Positions 1 through 9,170 of a stretch of 64,000 nucleotides of DNA are shown here, piece after piece. The notes under the pieces were generated by a model, which was not told where the DNA came from, ran no database searches, and saw only the letters and a program-made list of their open reading frames with translations. Position numbers and translations under genes: made by a program. The stretch comes from Streptomyces sp. P3 (GTDB lineage Bacteria; Actinomycetota; Actinomycetes; Streptomycetales; Streptomycetaceae): assembly GCA_016893485.2 (NCBI GenBank), contig JAFEKX020000001.1:2976001-3040000 (forward strand), in the 5' to 3' direction. Numbering within the stretch: position 1 is the stretch's first letter; the number at the start of each line of letters is the position of its first letter.

Positions 1-393
1 GGCGCGCTGGCCCAGATCCTCTTCGTGTTCGGCGTCGCGGAGATCGCCCTCGGCCGCTGGCGCACCCTGGTCATCGCCTACGCCGCGACTCTCGCCGGCA
101 CCCTCTACGCCCGCCTCGGCATCCGGCTCGGCTTCGACAACCTGTTCGGACTACCCAGCTCGGACCGGCTCGTCGTGGACACGGGTCCCTCGGCCGCCGT
201 GGTCGGCCTCGCCGTCTTCATCGCGTGGCGCTACGGCGCGTACGTCACCGCCCTCGCGGTGACCGCGGCGATGGCGATCGAGGTGATGCTGAAGGGCAAC
301 CTCGCAGGCAAGGAGCACCTGGCGGCGATCATCGCGGTGGGGCTGCTGTGCCTGATCTCGGCGGTACGGCACCGCGGCCGGCCCCTGGGCTAG
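1..393 (+). CDS. C-terminal part of a polytopic membrane protein, possibly rhomboid-like
   Basis: The frame is open from base 1, so the N-terminus lies outside the window; about 130 residues remain. They form four or five hydrophobic helices, with a GPSAAVVGL segment near the middle and a GKEHLAAIIAVGLL segment in the last helix, then a short basic tail ending RHRGRPLG. A Gly-x-Ser segment followed by a late-helix His resembles rhomboid-fold proteins, but the true GxSG motif is not present, so protease activity is not supported. It is convergent with the next gene, 12 bases away. Family assignment is inference; membrane location is clear from the sequence. Confidence 0.6.
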   Translation, partial: GALAQILFVFGVAEIALGRWRTLVIAYAATLAGTLYARLGIRLGFDNLFGLPSSDRLVVDTGPSAAVVGLAVFIAWRYGAYVTALAVTAAMAIEVMLKGNLAGKEHLAAIIAVGLLCLISAVRHRGRPLG

Positions 394-405
394 GCGGGGG
401 TGCGG

Positions 406-1172
406 CTACCGGCGGCCGGGAATCCGTACCGGGTCCGGGTCCGGTTTGCCGCCGATCCAGTCCTGGACCTTGCGGCGCGGGCCCGCCCAGCGGCGGTCGT
501 GGTGGTAGGCGCGGAGCGTGGAGCGCGCTCGGGCCCGGTGGCGGCGGTTGCGGTAGAAGCGCTTGGCCCAGGGGGAACCCGGGCGGGCCAGCCGGATCGC
601 GCCCACGAAGGCGACCAGCGGGACCAGGATGCCGAAGACCGCCGTGCGGGCCTTGCCCTTGCTCAGGGCGATGAGCGAGAAGAGGAAGTTCACCGCGACG
701 CTCACGATCACACTGGCGCGGTCGTGGAGTTCGGAGTCGGTGAGGTCGTTGACGCCGAAGGGCGAGAAACCGGCGAGGACGAAGCCGACCAGGGCCGCCG
801 TCAGCACCACCGCCTCGACGCTCTTGCGGCCCGCCTCCGTCCAGTACACGTCGTCCAGGTAGAGGATCAGCGCGAACTCGTCGAGGACCAGGCCCGCGCC
901 CATCCCGAAGACGACCGCGAAGATCGCCGATCCGACGCCGTAGCGGGTGCTGGCCACCGCGCCGAAACCGCCGAGGATGCTGAGGACGACCCCGGGACGA
1001 CGTGGTGGATGTGCACGTCACCGGCCTTGATGTTGCCGAAGGGGCCCTTGCCGGCGCGGATCAGGCGGGTGATGACCCGGGTGATGAGGAAGGTCAGGAC
1101 GAAGGCGGTCAGCGCGAGGAGGAGCGGGAGTTTGCCCGGCTCGACGATGTTGCGGTGCAGCCAATGTCCCAT
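406..1172 (-). CDS. Conserved integral membrane protein with HIHH motif (frameshifted)
   Basis: A polytopic membrane protein of about 255 residues starting MGHWLHRNIVEPGKLPLLL. It has four or five hydrophobic segments and an Arg/Lys-rich C-terminal tail of about 60 residues. A VHIHHVVPG motif near residue 55 may bind a metal, and acidic patches (LVLDEFALILYLDDVYW) lie between helices. One frameshift near 990, where the coding strand reads cccggggtcgtc, splits it; adding one G joins the halves into PGVVLSILGGFG. I do not recognise a characterised family. The gene is convergent with the upstream membrane-protein fragment and divergent from cobS. Confidence 0.65.
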
Positions 1173-1232
1173 ATGGGCACTTTAGCCACGGCCCGCTCGG
1201 GCGCCCTCCCGACCGCCGGGTAATCTGCGCCG

Positions 1233-2002
1233 GTGTCCAAGACCCCGCCCCTCGACGGCCTTCGCTTCGCATTCGGCACGCTGACCGTTCTGCCGGTGAC
1301 GGTGACCCGCTGGGACCGGGAGACCGCGCGCGCGGGATGCTGGCGGCGCCGGTGGTGGGGTGGTCGTCGGCGGTGCGCTGCCGGTCTCGGGCTCCTGCTG
1401 CTGTGGCTCGGGGCGAGTCCCCTGCTGGCCGCCGTCGGGAGCGTTGCCGTGCCTGCCGTACTCACTCGGGGGCTGCATCTGGATGGGCTCGCGGATACGG
1501 CGGACGGGCTGGGAGCGGGAAGCCCGCGGAGGACGCGCTGCGGATCATGAAGCAGTCGGACATCGGACCGTTCGGGGTGCTCGCTCTTGTCTTCGTGGTG
1601 CTGGGACAGGTGGCCGCGCTCGCTCAGCTCTACGGCGACTCGTGGGGGCGCGGTGCGGTCGGGGCGGTCGTCTCGGGGTCGTTGCTCGGTTGGCGCTGAC
1701 TCTCGCCGCCCGGGCGGGGTGCCTGCGGCACGGCCCGAGGGGTTGGGGGCGGCGGTTGCGGGGGTGGTGCCGGTGCGCTCCGCGGTGGGGCTGGTGGTGG
1801 GGGTTGTGGTCGTGGGCGGGGTGTGTGGGTGGGGGCTTGGGGTGTACGGGGTCGTCCCTGCGGTTGTCGTTGCGCTGGTCGTCGCCGAATTGCTTCTGCG
1901 GCACTGTCGGCGGCGGTTTGGCGGGGTTACCGGGGACGTGTTCGGGGGCTTGCGGAGACTGCGGCGACTGCTGCGTTCGTGGTGCTTTCGCTGGGTGGAT
2001 GA
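1233..2002 (+). CDS. cobS: Adenosylcobinamide-GDP ribazoletransferase (cobalamin synthase), multiply frameshifted
   Basis: CobS joins adenosylcobinamide-GDP to alpha-ribazole (or its phosphate) in the last steps of vitamin B12 assembly, in the membrane. The start is GTG with the sequence SKTPPLDGLRFAFGTLTVLPV. The family signature RGLHLDGLADTADGLG is intact near 1470-1515, followed by KPAEDALRIMKQSDIGPFGVLALV, which is also typical. The rest is hydrophobic helices ending AAFVVLSLGG. About seven frame changes (near 1335, 1357, 1388, 1525, 1690, 1730 and 1950) are needed in 770 bases, far above the local rate. The identity is firm; whether the gene is functional cannot be told from this sequence. 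Confidence 0.85.
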
Positions 2003-2040
2003 GTGCGGGGGCCAGCCCCGCGCCCCTAAGTGGGTTGCCC

Positions 2041-2480
2041 TCACGCGTATTTGACAGAAACCGCGTGCTCAGCAGGGTCGGCGCCATGCCCCAGGTCGTA
2101 CTTCTTCTCCGGGGAACTCAGCTTCAGGTGGCGGGAGTTGGCGCGGAAGCGGGTCGTCGGGAGTTCGTATTCGACGTGGAGGACGGCCTTGTTCGCCTTG
2201 ACGAAGGGGGTCGTTCTTCAGTCCGGGCGGGCCGCCATCAGGGGTTGGCCTCCCCAGGCGCCGGTGGGGGTGCCGACGGGCGGCCGGGTCCGGGGGCGAG
2301 CTCGGGCTCGGCTTGGCGTCGGACGTCTGCCGTCGCTCCGGGTGCCTCCAGGCCCAGGACCAGCAGTCCGTCGGCCGCCAGAACAGCGGCCCGGGTTCTC
2401 CAGCCGTGCGCGCTCCGCGCCTGTCGTCCCTCCCCGAGCGATCCCCGCTGCGGTCGCTTCGCGGAGGATCCCTGGAAGTC
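2041..2480 (-). CDS. Uncharacterised protein, reading frame only resolved at the C-terminus
   Basis: The last 50 or so codons read convincingly: AVLHVEYELPTTRFRANS, then HLKLSSPEKKYDLG, then HGADPAEHAVSVKYA and a stop at 2041. Upstream the frame changes at least twice (near 2205 and 2235), and the region 2240-2480 can be read as Pro/Ala/Arg-rich sequence containing VGDMLIDLHDFQGSS. I cannot fix the start and do not recognise the family. It lies between cobS and pepA, divergent from pepA. The C-terminal exon-like stretch is supported by G/C-ending codons; everything upstream is uncertain. Confidence 0.4.
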
Positions 2481-2771
2481 ATGCAGATCGATGAGCATGT
2501 CGCCCACATGAACCTCACGCGTGTGACGCAGGACATCCAGGGTGAGGATCGAGAAGTGGCCAACCCCCGGCGGCGGACGGACCCCGCTCCGCCGTTCCGC
2601 GGCCCCGCGGGAATGAGCCATCAGGCACACGCGCGTAGGCTCGTCCCGGGTGCTCAGCGGCCCCCTGTCTCCACCACCGCCGCAGGTCGGAAATAGGGTC
2701 GGCTGTCGGGCCCGGTCGACCCACACCGATCGACCACAGCAACTCCACATCGGAAGCGAGAATTCACCACT

Positions 2772-4294
2772 GTGACTGCTCTCACTCTCAGCACCGCCGC
2801 GGCGCCCGGCCTGCGGGCCGACGCGATCGTGATCGGTGTCGGCAAGGGCGGCAAGGGCCCGGTCGTCGCACCGGGCGCCGACGCCGTGGACAAGGCGTAC
2901 GACGGCAGGCTCGCCGGCGTCCTGGAGACCCTGGGCGCCTCCGGTGCCGAGGGCGAGATCACGAAGCTGCCCGCACCGGCCGGCTTCAAGGCCCCGCTCG
3001 TGCTCGCGGTGGGACTCGGCGCGGAGCCCGAGGAGGGCGAGGCGTACGGCGCCGAGGCGCTGCGCCGGGCCGCCGGGATCGCCGCCCGCGCGCTCACCGG
3101 CGCCAAGAAGGCCGCCTTCGCGCTCCCCCTCGCCGACGCCGCCGACGCCGGCGCGATCGCCGAGGGCGCGCTGCTCGGCGCGTACTCCTTCGACGCGTAC
3201 AAGGGCAGCGCCAAGGACGCCAAGGCGGGCGGCAAGGCCCCCTCGGCGAGGCCACCCTGCTCGGCGGCAAGCCGCGCGACAAGGAGTACAAGGCGGCCGT
3301 GGAGCGTGCGCTCGCGGTCACCGAGGAGCTCAACCGCGCCCGCGACCTGATCAACACCCCGCCGAACGACCTCGACCCCGAGGCCTTCGCCGCCGCCGTC
3401 GCGCAGACCGCGGCCAAGGAACACGGCATCAAGGTCGAGGTGCTCGACGAGAAGGCCCTGGAGAAGGGCGGCTACGGCGGCATCCTCGGCGTCGGCGCCG
3501 GGTCCGCGGCCGGTCCGCGGCTGGTGAAGCTGTCGTACACGAACGCCAAGGCGAGCAAGCACCTCGCGTTCGTCGGCAAGGGCATCACCTACGACTCGGG
3601 CGGCATCTCGCCAAGCCGGCCGGGCACAACGAGACGATGAAGTGCGACATGAGCGGTGCGGCCGCGGTGTTCGCGGCCGTCGTCGCCGCCGCGCGGCTGG
3701 GCCTCGAGGTCAATGTGACCGGGTGGCTGGCGCTCGCCGAGAACATGCCGTCCGGCTCCGCGACCCGTCCCGGTGACGTGCTGCGGATGTACAGCGGCAA
3801 GACCGTCGAGGTGCTCAACACGGACGCCGAGGGCCGCCTCGTCCTCGCGGACGCGCTGTGGGCCGCCTCCGCGGAGAAGCCGGACGCGATCGTGGACGTG
3901 GCGACGCTGACCGGGGCGATGGTCCTCGCGCTCGGCAGCCGGACCTTCGGTGTGATGGCGAACGACGACGCGTTCCGCGCGGCGATCGTCGACGCGGCCG
4001 AGGAGGTCGGTGAGCCGTCGTGGCCGATGCCGTTGCCCGAGCACCTGCGCAAGGGGATGGACTCCCCACCGCCGACATCGCGAACATGGGTGAGCGGATG
4101 GGTGGCGGACTCGTCGCGGGGCTGTTCCTGCGCGAGTTCGTGGGTGAGGGATCACCTGGGCGCACCTCGACATCGCGGGGCCCGCGTTCAACGAGGGCGG
4201 GCCGTTCGGCTACACGCCCAAGGGCGGGACGGGGTCCGCGGTGCGGACGCTCGTGCGGCTTGCGGAGCTGACTGCCGCCGGGGATCTGGGCTGA
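2772..4294 (+). CDS. pepA: Leucyl aminopeptidase (M17)
   Basis: A cytosolic M17 aminopeptidase that removes N-terminal residues with two catalytic metal ions. The start is GTG ([21 protein letters not shown]). Metal and active-site segments are visible: [25 protein letters not shown], and the family signature [14 protein letters not shown] near 3818, with [11 protein letters not shown] and GPAFNEGG towards the end. Four single-base losses (near 3241, 3609, 4064 and 4150) interrupt it. Adding four bases gives exactly 509 codons, 508 residues, the usual length. It sits directly upstream of lpd, separated by about 300 bases. Confidence 0.93.
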
Positions 4295-4595
4295 CGTTCG
4301 CCCGGTAGCTCGGTGCCCTCAGGTGCGTGGGCGACTGCGGGACGGCCTGTGGCCGGTCGCGCGGTTCCCCGCGCCCCTGGGGGTCGCACCTAGGGATGGT
4401 AAAAGCCGCAGCGTCTCTCAAGTGAGCGTGTGGTGTCTCACACCCAGGCCCGGCGTCTCGTCGGGCCTCGACAAGTGCGAAGATGGGCTCGGCAGGACAG
4501 GGCCCCCACCACAGGGCCGAAGAAAGAGCGGCCGGACACCAGCCGCCGACCGGTCGTCGCCGACCGGCGTGGCGCACATGCATGGAGGACGTGAC
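4295..4595. repeat. pepA-lpd intergenic region with a dispersed Streptomyces repeat
   Basis: No gene is seen in this stretch. It contains one copy of a GC-rich dispersed motif at about 4353-4378 (gtcgcgcggttccccgcgcc core), also found near 44371 and 51261 and in inverted form at 21990-22030. The 3' part should hold the lpd promoter. A good ribosome binding site GGAGG lies at 4584-4588, seven bases before the lpd GTG start. Confidence 0.55.
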
Positions 4596-5982
4596 GTGGC
4601 GAACGACGCCAGCACCGTTTTCGACCTAGTGATCCTCGGCGGTGGTAGTGGCGGTTACGCCGCGGCGCTGCGCGGGGCCCAGCTGGGCCTGGACGTCGCC
4701 CTGATCGAGAAGGACAAGGTCGGCGGCACCTGCCTGCACCGAGGATGCATCCCCACCAAGGCCCTGCTCCACGCGGGCGAGATCGCCGACCAGGCCCGCG
4801 AGAGCGAGCAGTTCGGCGTCAAGGCCACCTTCGAGGGCATCGACGTACCGGCCGTCCACAAGTACAAGGACGGCGTGATCTCGGGCCTGTACAAGGGACT
4901 CCAGGGTCTGATCGCATCCCGCAAGGTGCACTACATCGAGGGTGAGGGCAAGCTCTCATCCCCACCTCCGTCGACGTCAACGGCCAGCGCATCCAGGGCC
5001 GCCACGTCCTGCTGGCGACCGGCTCCGTGCCGAAGTCGCTGCCGGGCCTGGAGATCGACGGCAACCGGATCATCTCCTCGGACCACGCCCTCGTCCTGGA
5101 CCGTGTCCCGCAGTCCGCGATCATCCTCGGCGGCGGTGTCATCGGCGTGGAGTTCGCCTCCGCGTGGAAGTCCTTCGGCGCCGACGTGACGATCATCGAG
5201 GGCCTGAAGCACCTCGCTCCTCTCGAGGACGAGAACTCCTCCAAGCTTCTTGAGCGCGCGTTCCGCAAGCGCGGCATCAAGTTCAACCTGGGCACTTTCT
5301 TCTCGAAGGCCGAGTACACCGAGAGCGGTGTCAAGGTCACCCTCGCCGACGGCAAGGAGTTCGAGGCCGAGGTCCTGCTCGTCGCCGTCGGCCGCGGGCC
5401 CGTCTCCGCCGGTCTCGGCTACGAGGAGCAGGGCGTCGCCATGGACCGCGGCTACGTCCTGGTCGACGAGTACATGCGGACGAACGTCCCGACCATCTCC
5501 GCCGTCGGCGACCTCGTCCCCACGCTCCAGCTCGCGCACGTCGGCTTCGCCGAGGGCATCCTGGTGGCGGAGCGTCTGGCCGGTCTCAAGGCCGTCCCGA
5601 TCGACTACGACGGTGTCCCCGGGTGACGTACTGCCACCCCGAGGTCGCCTCCGTGGGCATCACCGAGGCCAAGGCCAAGGAGATCTACGGCGCGGACAAG
5701 GTCGTCGCTCTGAAGTACAACCTCGCGGGCAACGGCAAGAGCAAGATCCTCAACACCTCCGGCGAGATCAAGCTCGTCCAAGTGAAGGACGGTGCCGTGG
5801 TCGGCGTCCACATGGTCGGCGACCGCATGGGCGAGCAGGTCGGCGAAGCCCAGCTGATCTACAACTGGGAGGCGCTGCCCGCCGAGGTCGCCCAGCTGAT
5901 CCACGCCCACCCGACGCAGAACGAGGCTCTCGGCGAGGCTCACCTGGCACTGGCCGGGAAGCCCCTCCACTCCCACGACTGA
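4596..5982 (+). CDS. lpdA: Dihydrolipoamide dehydrogenase (E3)
   Basis: This flavoprotein reoxidises dihydrolipoyl groups of the 2-oxoacid dehydrogenase complexes with NAD+. The N-terminal FAD Rossmann motif is VILGGGSGGYAAA. The redox disulfide GGTCLHRGCIPTKA has Cys46 and Cys51. The NAD-binding motif is ILGGGVIGVEFAS, and the C-terminal interface carries the catalytic HAHPTQNEALGE. GTG at 4596 is preferred because GGAGG precedes it by seven bases and the protein begins right before the FAD motif. Two one-base losses (near 4960 and 5620) restore to 462 residues. It is followed 57 bases later by the E2 gene, which is a natural operon partner. Confidence 0.94.
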
Positions 5983-6039
5983 CCCCCTCGGTCGGACGAC
6001 GACACAGACTTCCGCAATTCGTAAGGAGCAACCGAAACC

Positions 6040-7868
6040 ATGGCGGTTTCCGTAACCCTTCCGGCGCTCGGTGAAAGCGTCACCGAGGGCACTGTCACCC
6101 GCTGGCTGAAGGCCGAGGGTGAGCGAGTAGAGGCCGACGAGCCGCTGCTCGAGGTGTCGACCGACAAGGTCGACACAGAGATCCCCTCGCCCGTCGCCGG
6201 TGTGCTGGCCTCCATCAAAGTGGCCGAGGACGAGACCGTCGAGGTCGGCGCCGAGCTGGCCGTGATCGACGACGGCACGGGCGCGCCCGCCGCGGCTCCG
6301 GCCCCGGCCGCCGAGCCCGAGGCGGCCCCGGCCCCCGAGCCCGCTCCGGCCCCCGCTGCCGAGGCCCCCGCGGCTCCGGCCGCCGCCCCCGAGCCCGCCG
6401 AGACCCCCGCCGCTCCGGCCGGTGGCGCCTCCGGTACCGACGTCGTGCTGCCCGCACTGGGCGAGTCGGTCACCGAGGGCACCGTCACCCGCTGGCTCAA
6501 GGAGGTCGGCGAGGAGGTCGCGGAGGACGAACCCCTCCTGGAGGTCTCGACCGACAAGGTCGACACCGAGATCCCTCCCCGGTCGCCGGCGTCCTGCTGG
6601 AGATCCTGGTCGGCGAGGACGAGACCGCCGAGGTCGGCGCCAAGCTCGCCGTCGTCGGCGCCCCGGGTGCCGCTCCCGCGGCGGCCCCGGCCGCCCCTGC
6701 GCCCGCCCCGGCGGCTGCCGCTCCGGCTCCGGCCCCCGCGCCGGCCGCCCCGAGGCTCCGGCCGCACCGCCCGCCCCGGCCGCGCCCGCGGCCCCGGCTC
6801 CGGCGCCCGCCCCGGTCGCCGCCGCTCCGGCCGCCGCCCCCGCCGCCCCCGCCGCCCCGGCCCCCGCGCCGGTCGCCGCGGCTCCGGTGACCCCGGCCGC
6901 TCCGGCGCCCGCCGCCGCACAGCCCGCGGACGACGGCGCCTACGTCACCCCGCTGGTGCGCAAGCTCGCGTCCGAGAACGGCGTGGACCTGTCCACCGTC
7001 AAGGGCACCGGCGTCGGCGGTCGTATCCGCAAGCAGGACGTCATCGCCGCCGCCGAGGCCGCGAAGGCCGCCGCCGCTGCCCCGGCTCCCGCAGCCGCCG
7101 CCGCTCCGGCCGCCGCCGCGAAGAAGGCGCCGACGCTCGAGGCCCTCCGCTCCGCGGCCAGACCGTCAAGATGCCCCGCATCCGCAAGGTCATCGGCGAC
7201 AACATGGTCAAGGCGCTGCACGAGCAGGCGCAGCTGTCCTCGGTCGTCGAGGTCGACGTCACGCGCCTGATGCGGCTGCGCGGCCAGGCCAAGGACTCCT
7301 TCGCCGCGCGCGAGGGCGTCAAGCTCTCCCCGATGCCGTTCTTCGTGAAGGCGGCGGCCCAGGCGCTGAAGGCCCACCCGGCCATCAACGCCCGGATCAA
7401 CGTCGAGGACGGCACCATCACCTACTTCGACACCGAGAACGTCGGTATCGCGGTGGACTCCGAGAAGGGCCTGATGACCCCGGTCATCAAGCACGCGGGC
7501 GACCTGAACATCGCCGGTATCGCCAAGGCCACCGCCGAGCTCGCGGGCAAGGTCCGGGCGAACAAGATCACCCCGGACGAGCTGTCCGGCGCGACCTTCA
7601 CCATCTCCAACACCGGTTCGCGCGGCGCGCTCTTCGACACGATCATCGTGCCCCGAACCAGGTCGCGATCCTCGGCATCGGCGCCACGGTCAAGCGCCCC
7701 GCCGTGATCGAGACGGAGGAGGGCACGGTCATCGGCGTACGCGACATGACCTACCTGACCCTCTCCTACGACCACCGCCTGGTCGACGGTGCCGACGCGG
7801 CCCGTTACCTGACGGCCGTCAAGGCGATCCTTGAGGCGGGCGAGTTCGAGGTCGAACTCGGCCTGTAG
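6040..7868 (+). CDS. sucB: 2-oxoacid dehydrogenase E2 dihydrolipoyl acyltransferase (succinyltransferase type)
   Basis: This is the E2 core of a 2-oxoacid dehydrogenase complex, transferring acyl groups from lipoyl-lysine to CoA. Two lipoyl domains are present, each with the [12 protein letters not shown] lipoylation motif (Lys43 in the first). They are linked by long Ala/Pro-rich arms, followed by an E1/E3-binding domain ([20 protein letters not shown]) and the catalytic domain with [17 protein letters not shown] near the end. Four single-base losses (near 6573, 6752, 7158 and 7651) restore to about 610 residues. ATG follows GTAAGGAGCAACC. Actinobacterial E2s of this type may serve both pyruvate and 2-oxoglutarate complexes; the nearby aceE supports pyruvate use, so the symbol is conventional. 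Confidence 0.92.
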
Positions 7869-7892
7869 TCGCCGCCCGGTCCGCTGTCTGTA

Positions 7893-7932
7893 CGGTGCCC
7901 CCGTTCCGGAATCCTCCGGGGCGGGGGCACCG
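7893..7932 (+). terminator. Rho-independent-type hairpin after sucB
   Basis: Ten-base stem cggtgccccc (7893-7902) pairs perfectly with gggggcaccg (7923-7932) around a 20-base loop, 25 bases after the sucB stop. Streptomyces terminators often lack a U-tract, as here. The rest of 7933-8236 shows no credible gene; open frames there lack start sites and typical codon use. Confidence 0.7.
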
Positions 7933-8236
7933 CGCGTTTCCGGGACGGGCGCCACGTCGCCTGCCGCCCGGGAGCCCGGCGTACGATCCCGTCGTGTGCG
8001 CGCCGATGTCGCCGCCGCGACGCGGGAGCCCCGGCCGACTCGGCCGGACTCCCGGGCGCCGTCCGGTCTCACGAAGACCCGGACGCCACCATCGCCACTC
8101 CCGCCCCGAGCCCCCTGTTCCCCGCGCCCCGACGCCCCGGACGGCAACCACGCCGATCCGTCCCGTCGGCGTGTAAGTCTCGTCTCACCTGCATGAAAGC
8201 GCCCCCGTGCGCCCCTCCCGAGCGGGCGTGCGGCCT

Positions 8237-8256
8237 TATTGTCTAAACGTCAAACG
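8237..8256. promoter_or_regulatory. Candidate operator/promoter upstream of the GntR gene
   Basis: The AT-richest stretch before the regulator, attgtctaaacgtcaaacgc, ends 16 bases before the start and contains a loose TTG-TCT-A pattern like sites used by FCD-type GntR proteins. Autoregulation would be usual for this family. This is inference from position and composition only. Confidence 0.3.
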
Positions 8257-8272
8257 CCCTTAAGGAGCTCTC

Positions 8273-8896
8273 ATGACCGCGCCTGTCGTCCACTCGCTGC
8301 GCGAACAGATCCGCGAGCACATCGTGGAGGGGATCGTGAGCGGTCGCTGGAAGCCGGGCGAGCGGATCGTGGAGCGGCGGATCGCGACCGAGCTGGAGGT
8401 CTCCCAGACGCCGGTGCGGGAGGCGCTGCGCGAGCTGGAGTCGCTGCGGCTGATCGAGTCCGCGCCGAACAAGGGCGTACGGGTACGGAACCTGACGGCG
8501 GCCGACCTGGAGGAGAGCTACCCGGTGCGGGCCGGCCTGGAGGCCATCGCGGCGGAACTCGCGGCGGAGAAGCTCGCCGAGGACTGCTCGGCCCTGGAGC
8601 CGCACGTCGCCGCGCTCTACGACGCCGACCGCGACGCCGACGGCACCGGCCAGGTCCGCCACACCGTCGGCTTCCACCGCGAACTGGTCCGCGCGGCCGG
8701 CAACTCCGTCCTGCTGCACACCTGGGAGGGCCTCGGCATCGAGGTCTTCACGGCGCTGTCGATCCGCTGGCTGGGCACGGTCCAGCAGTCGTACGCGGAG
8801 GAGCACGAGGAGCTGGTGGCCGCGTTCCGGCGCCGGGATCCGCGGATCGCGGAGCTGGTGAAGGCCCACGTGCTGGGCTGCGCCCCGCGCCCGTGA
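8273..8896 (+). CDS. GntR-family transcriptional regulator, FadR/FCD subfamily
   Basis: A complete 207-residue regulator with no frameshift. The N-terminal winged helix (residues 8-75) carries VSQTPVREALRELESLRLIES and NKGVRVR, the standard GntR DNA-binding core. The C-terminal helical FCD domain (about 85-205) contains HRELVRAAGN, with acidic and histidine residues that usually bind a metal and a carboxylic-acid effector. ATG follows AAGGAG. It lies between sucB and aceE in the same direction, so a role in sensing pyruvate, lactate or a similar acid and controlling aceE is plausible. That target is inference; a palindrome before aceE is the likely site. Confidence 0.88.
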   Translation: MTAPVVHSLREQIREHIVEGIVSGRWKPGERIVERRIATELEVSQTPVREALRELESLRLIESAPNKGVRVRNLTAADLEESYPVRAGLEAIAAELAAEKLAEDCSALEPHVAALYDADRDADGTGQVRHTVGFHRELVRAAGNSVLLHTWEGLGIEVFTALSIRWLGTVQQSYAEEHEELVAAFRRRDPRIAELVKAHVLGCAPRP

Positions 8897-9028
8897 CGCA
8901 GTCGAGCGCAGCCATGCTCACCTGCGAAAACTCCGCAGAAACCGGCGAAAAACACGGCACCCGGTGCCCTCGCAAAAGGCACCCCGTGCCGACTTTCCGG
9001 TAATCAAGATATTTTGCCCGGGAACCTT

Positions 9029-9045
9029 TGATCGATCATCGATCA
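9029..9045. promoter_or_regulatory. 17-bp palindrome in the aceE promoter region
   Basis: tgatcgatcatcgatca is an inverted repeat of TGATCGAT and ATCGATCA around one central base. It is set in an unusually AT-rich patch (9001-9060) about 125 bases before aceE and 130 bases after the GntR gene. Its size and symmetry fit a dimeric GntR-type operator. Confidence 0.55.
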
Positions 9046-9170
9046 GGGAGTTACAGTCACCGACGGGCTCCCACCACAGGGCCCGTCGCCCTGTCCTGCC
9101 AAAGACCAAGGGCACCCCGAAATCCCCTTGCCGATGAGGGAACCCCCCTTCGACTGAGGAAGGCGGCGTT

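Noticed and set aside
7831..8196. Open frames between sucB and the GntR gene
   Set aside because: Pro/Arg/Ser-rich, no start context, overlap the terminator hairpin, no family match.
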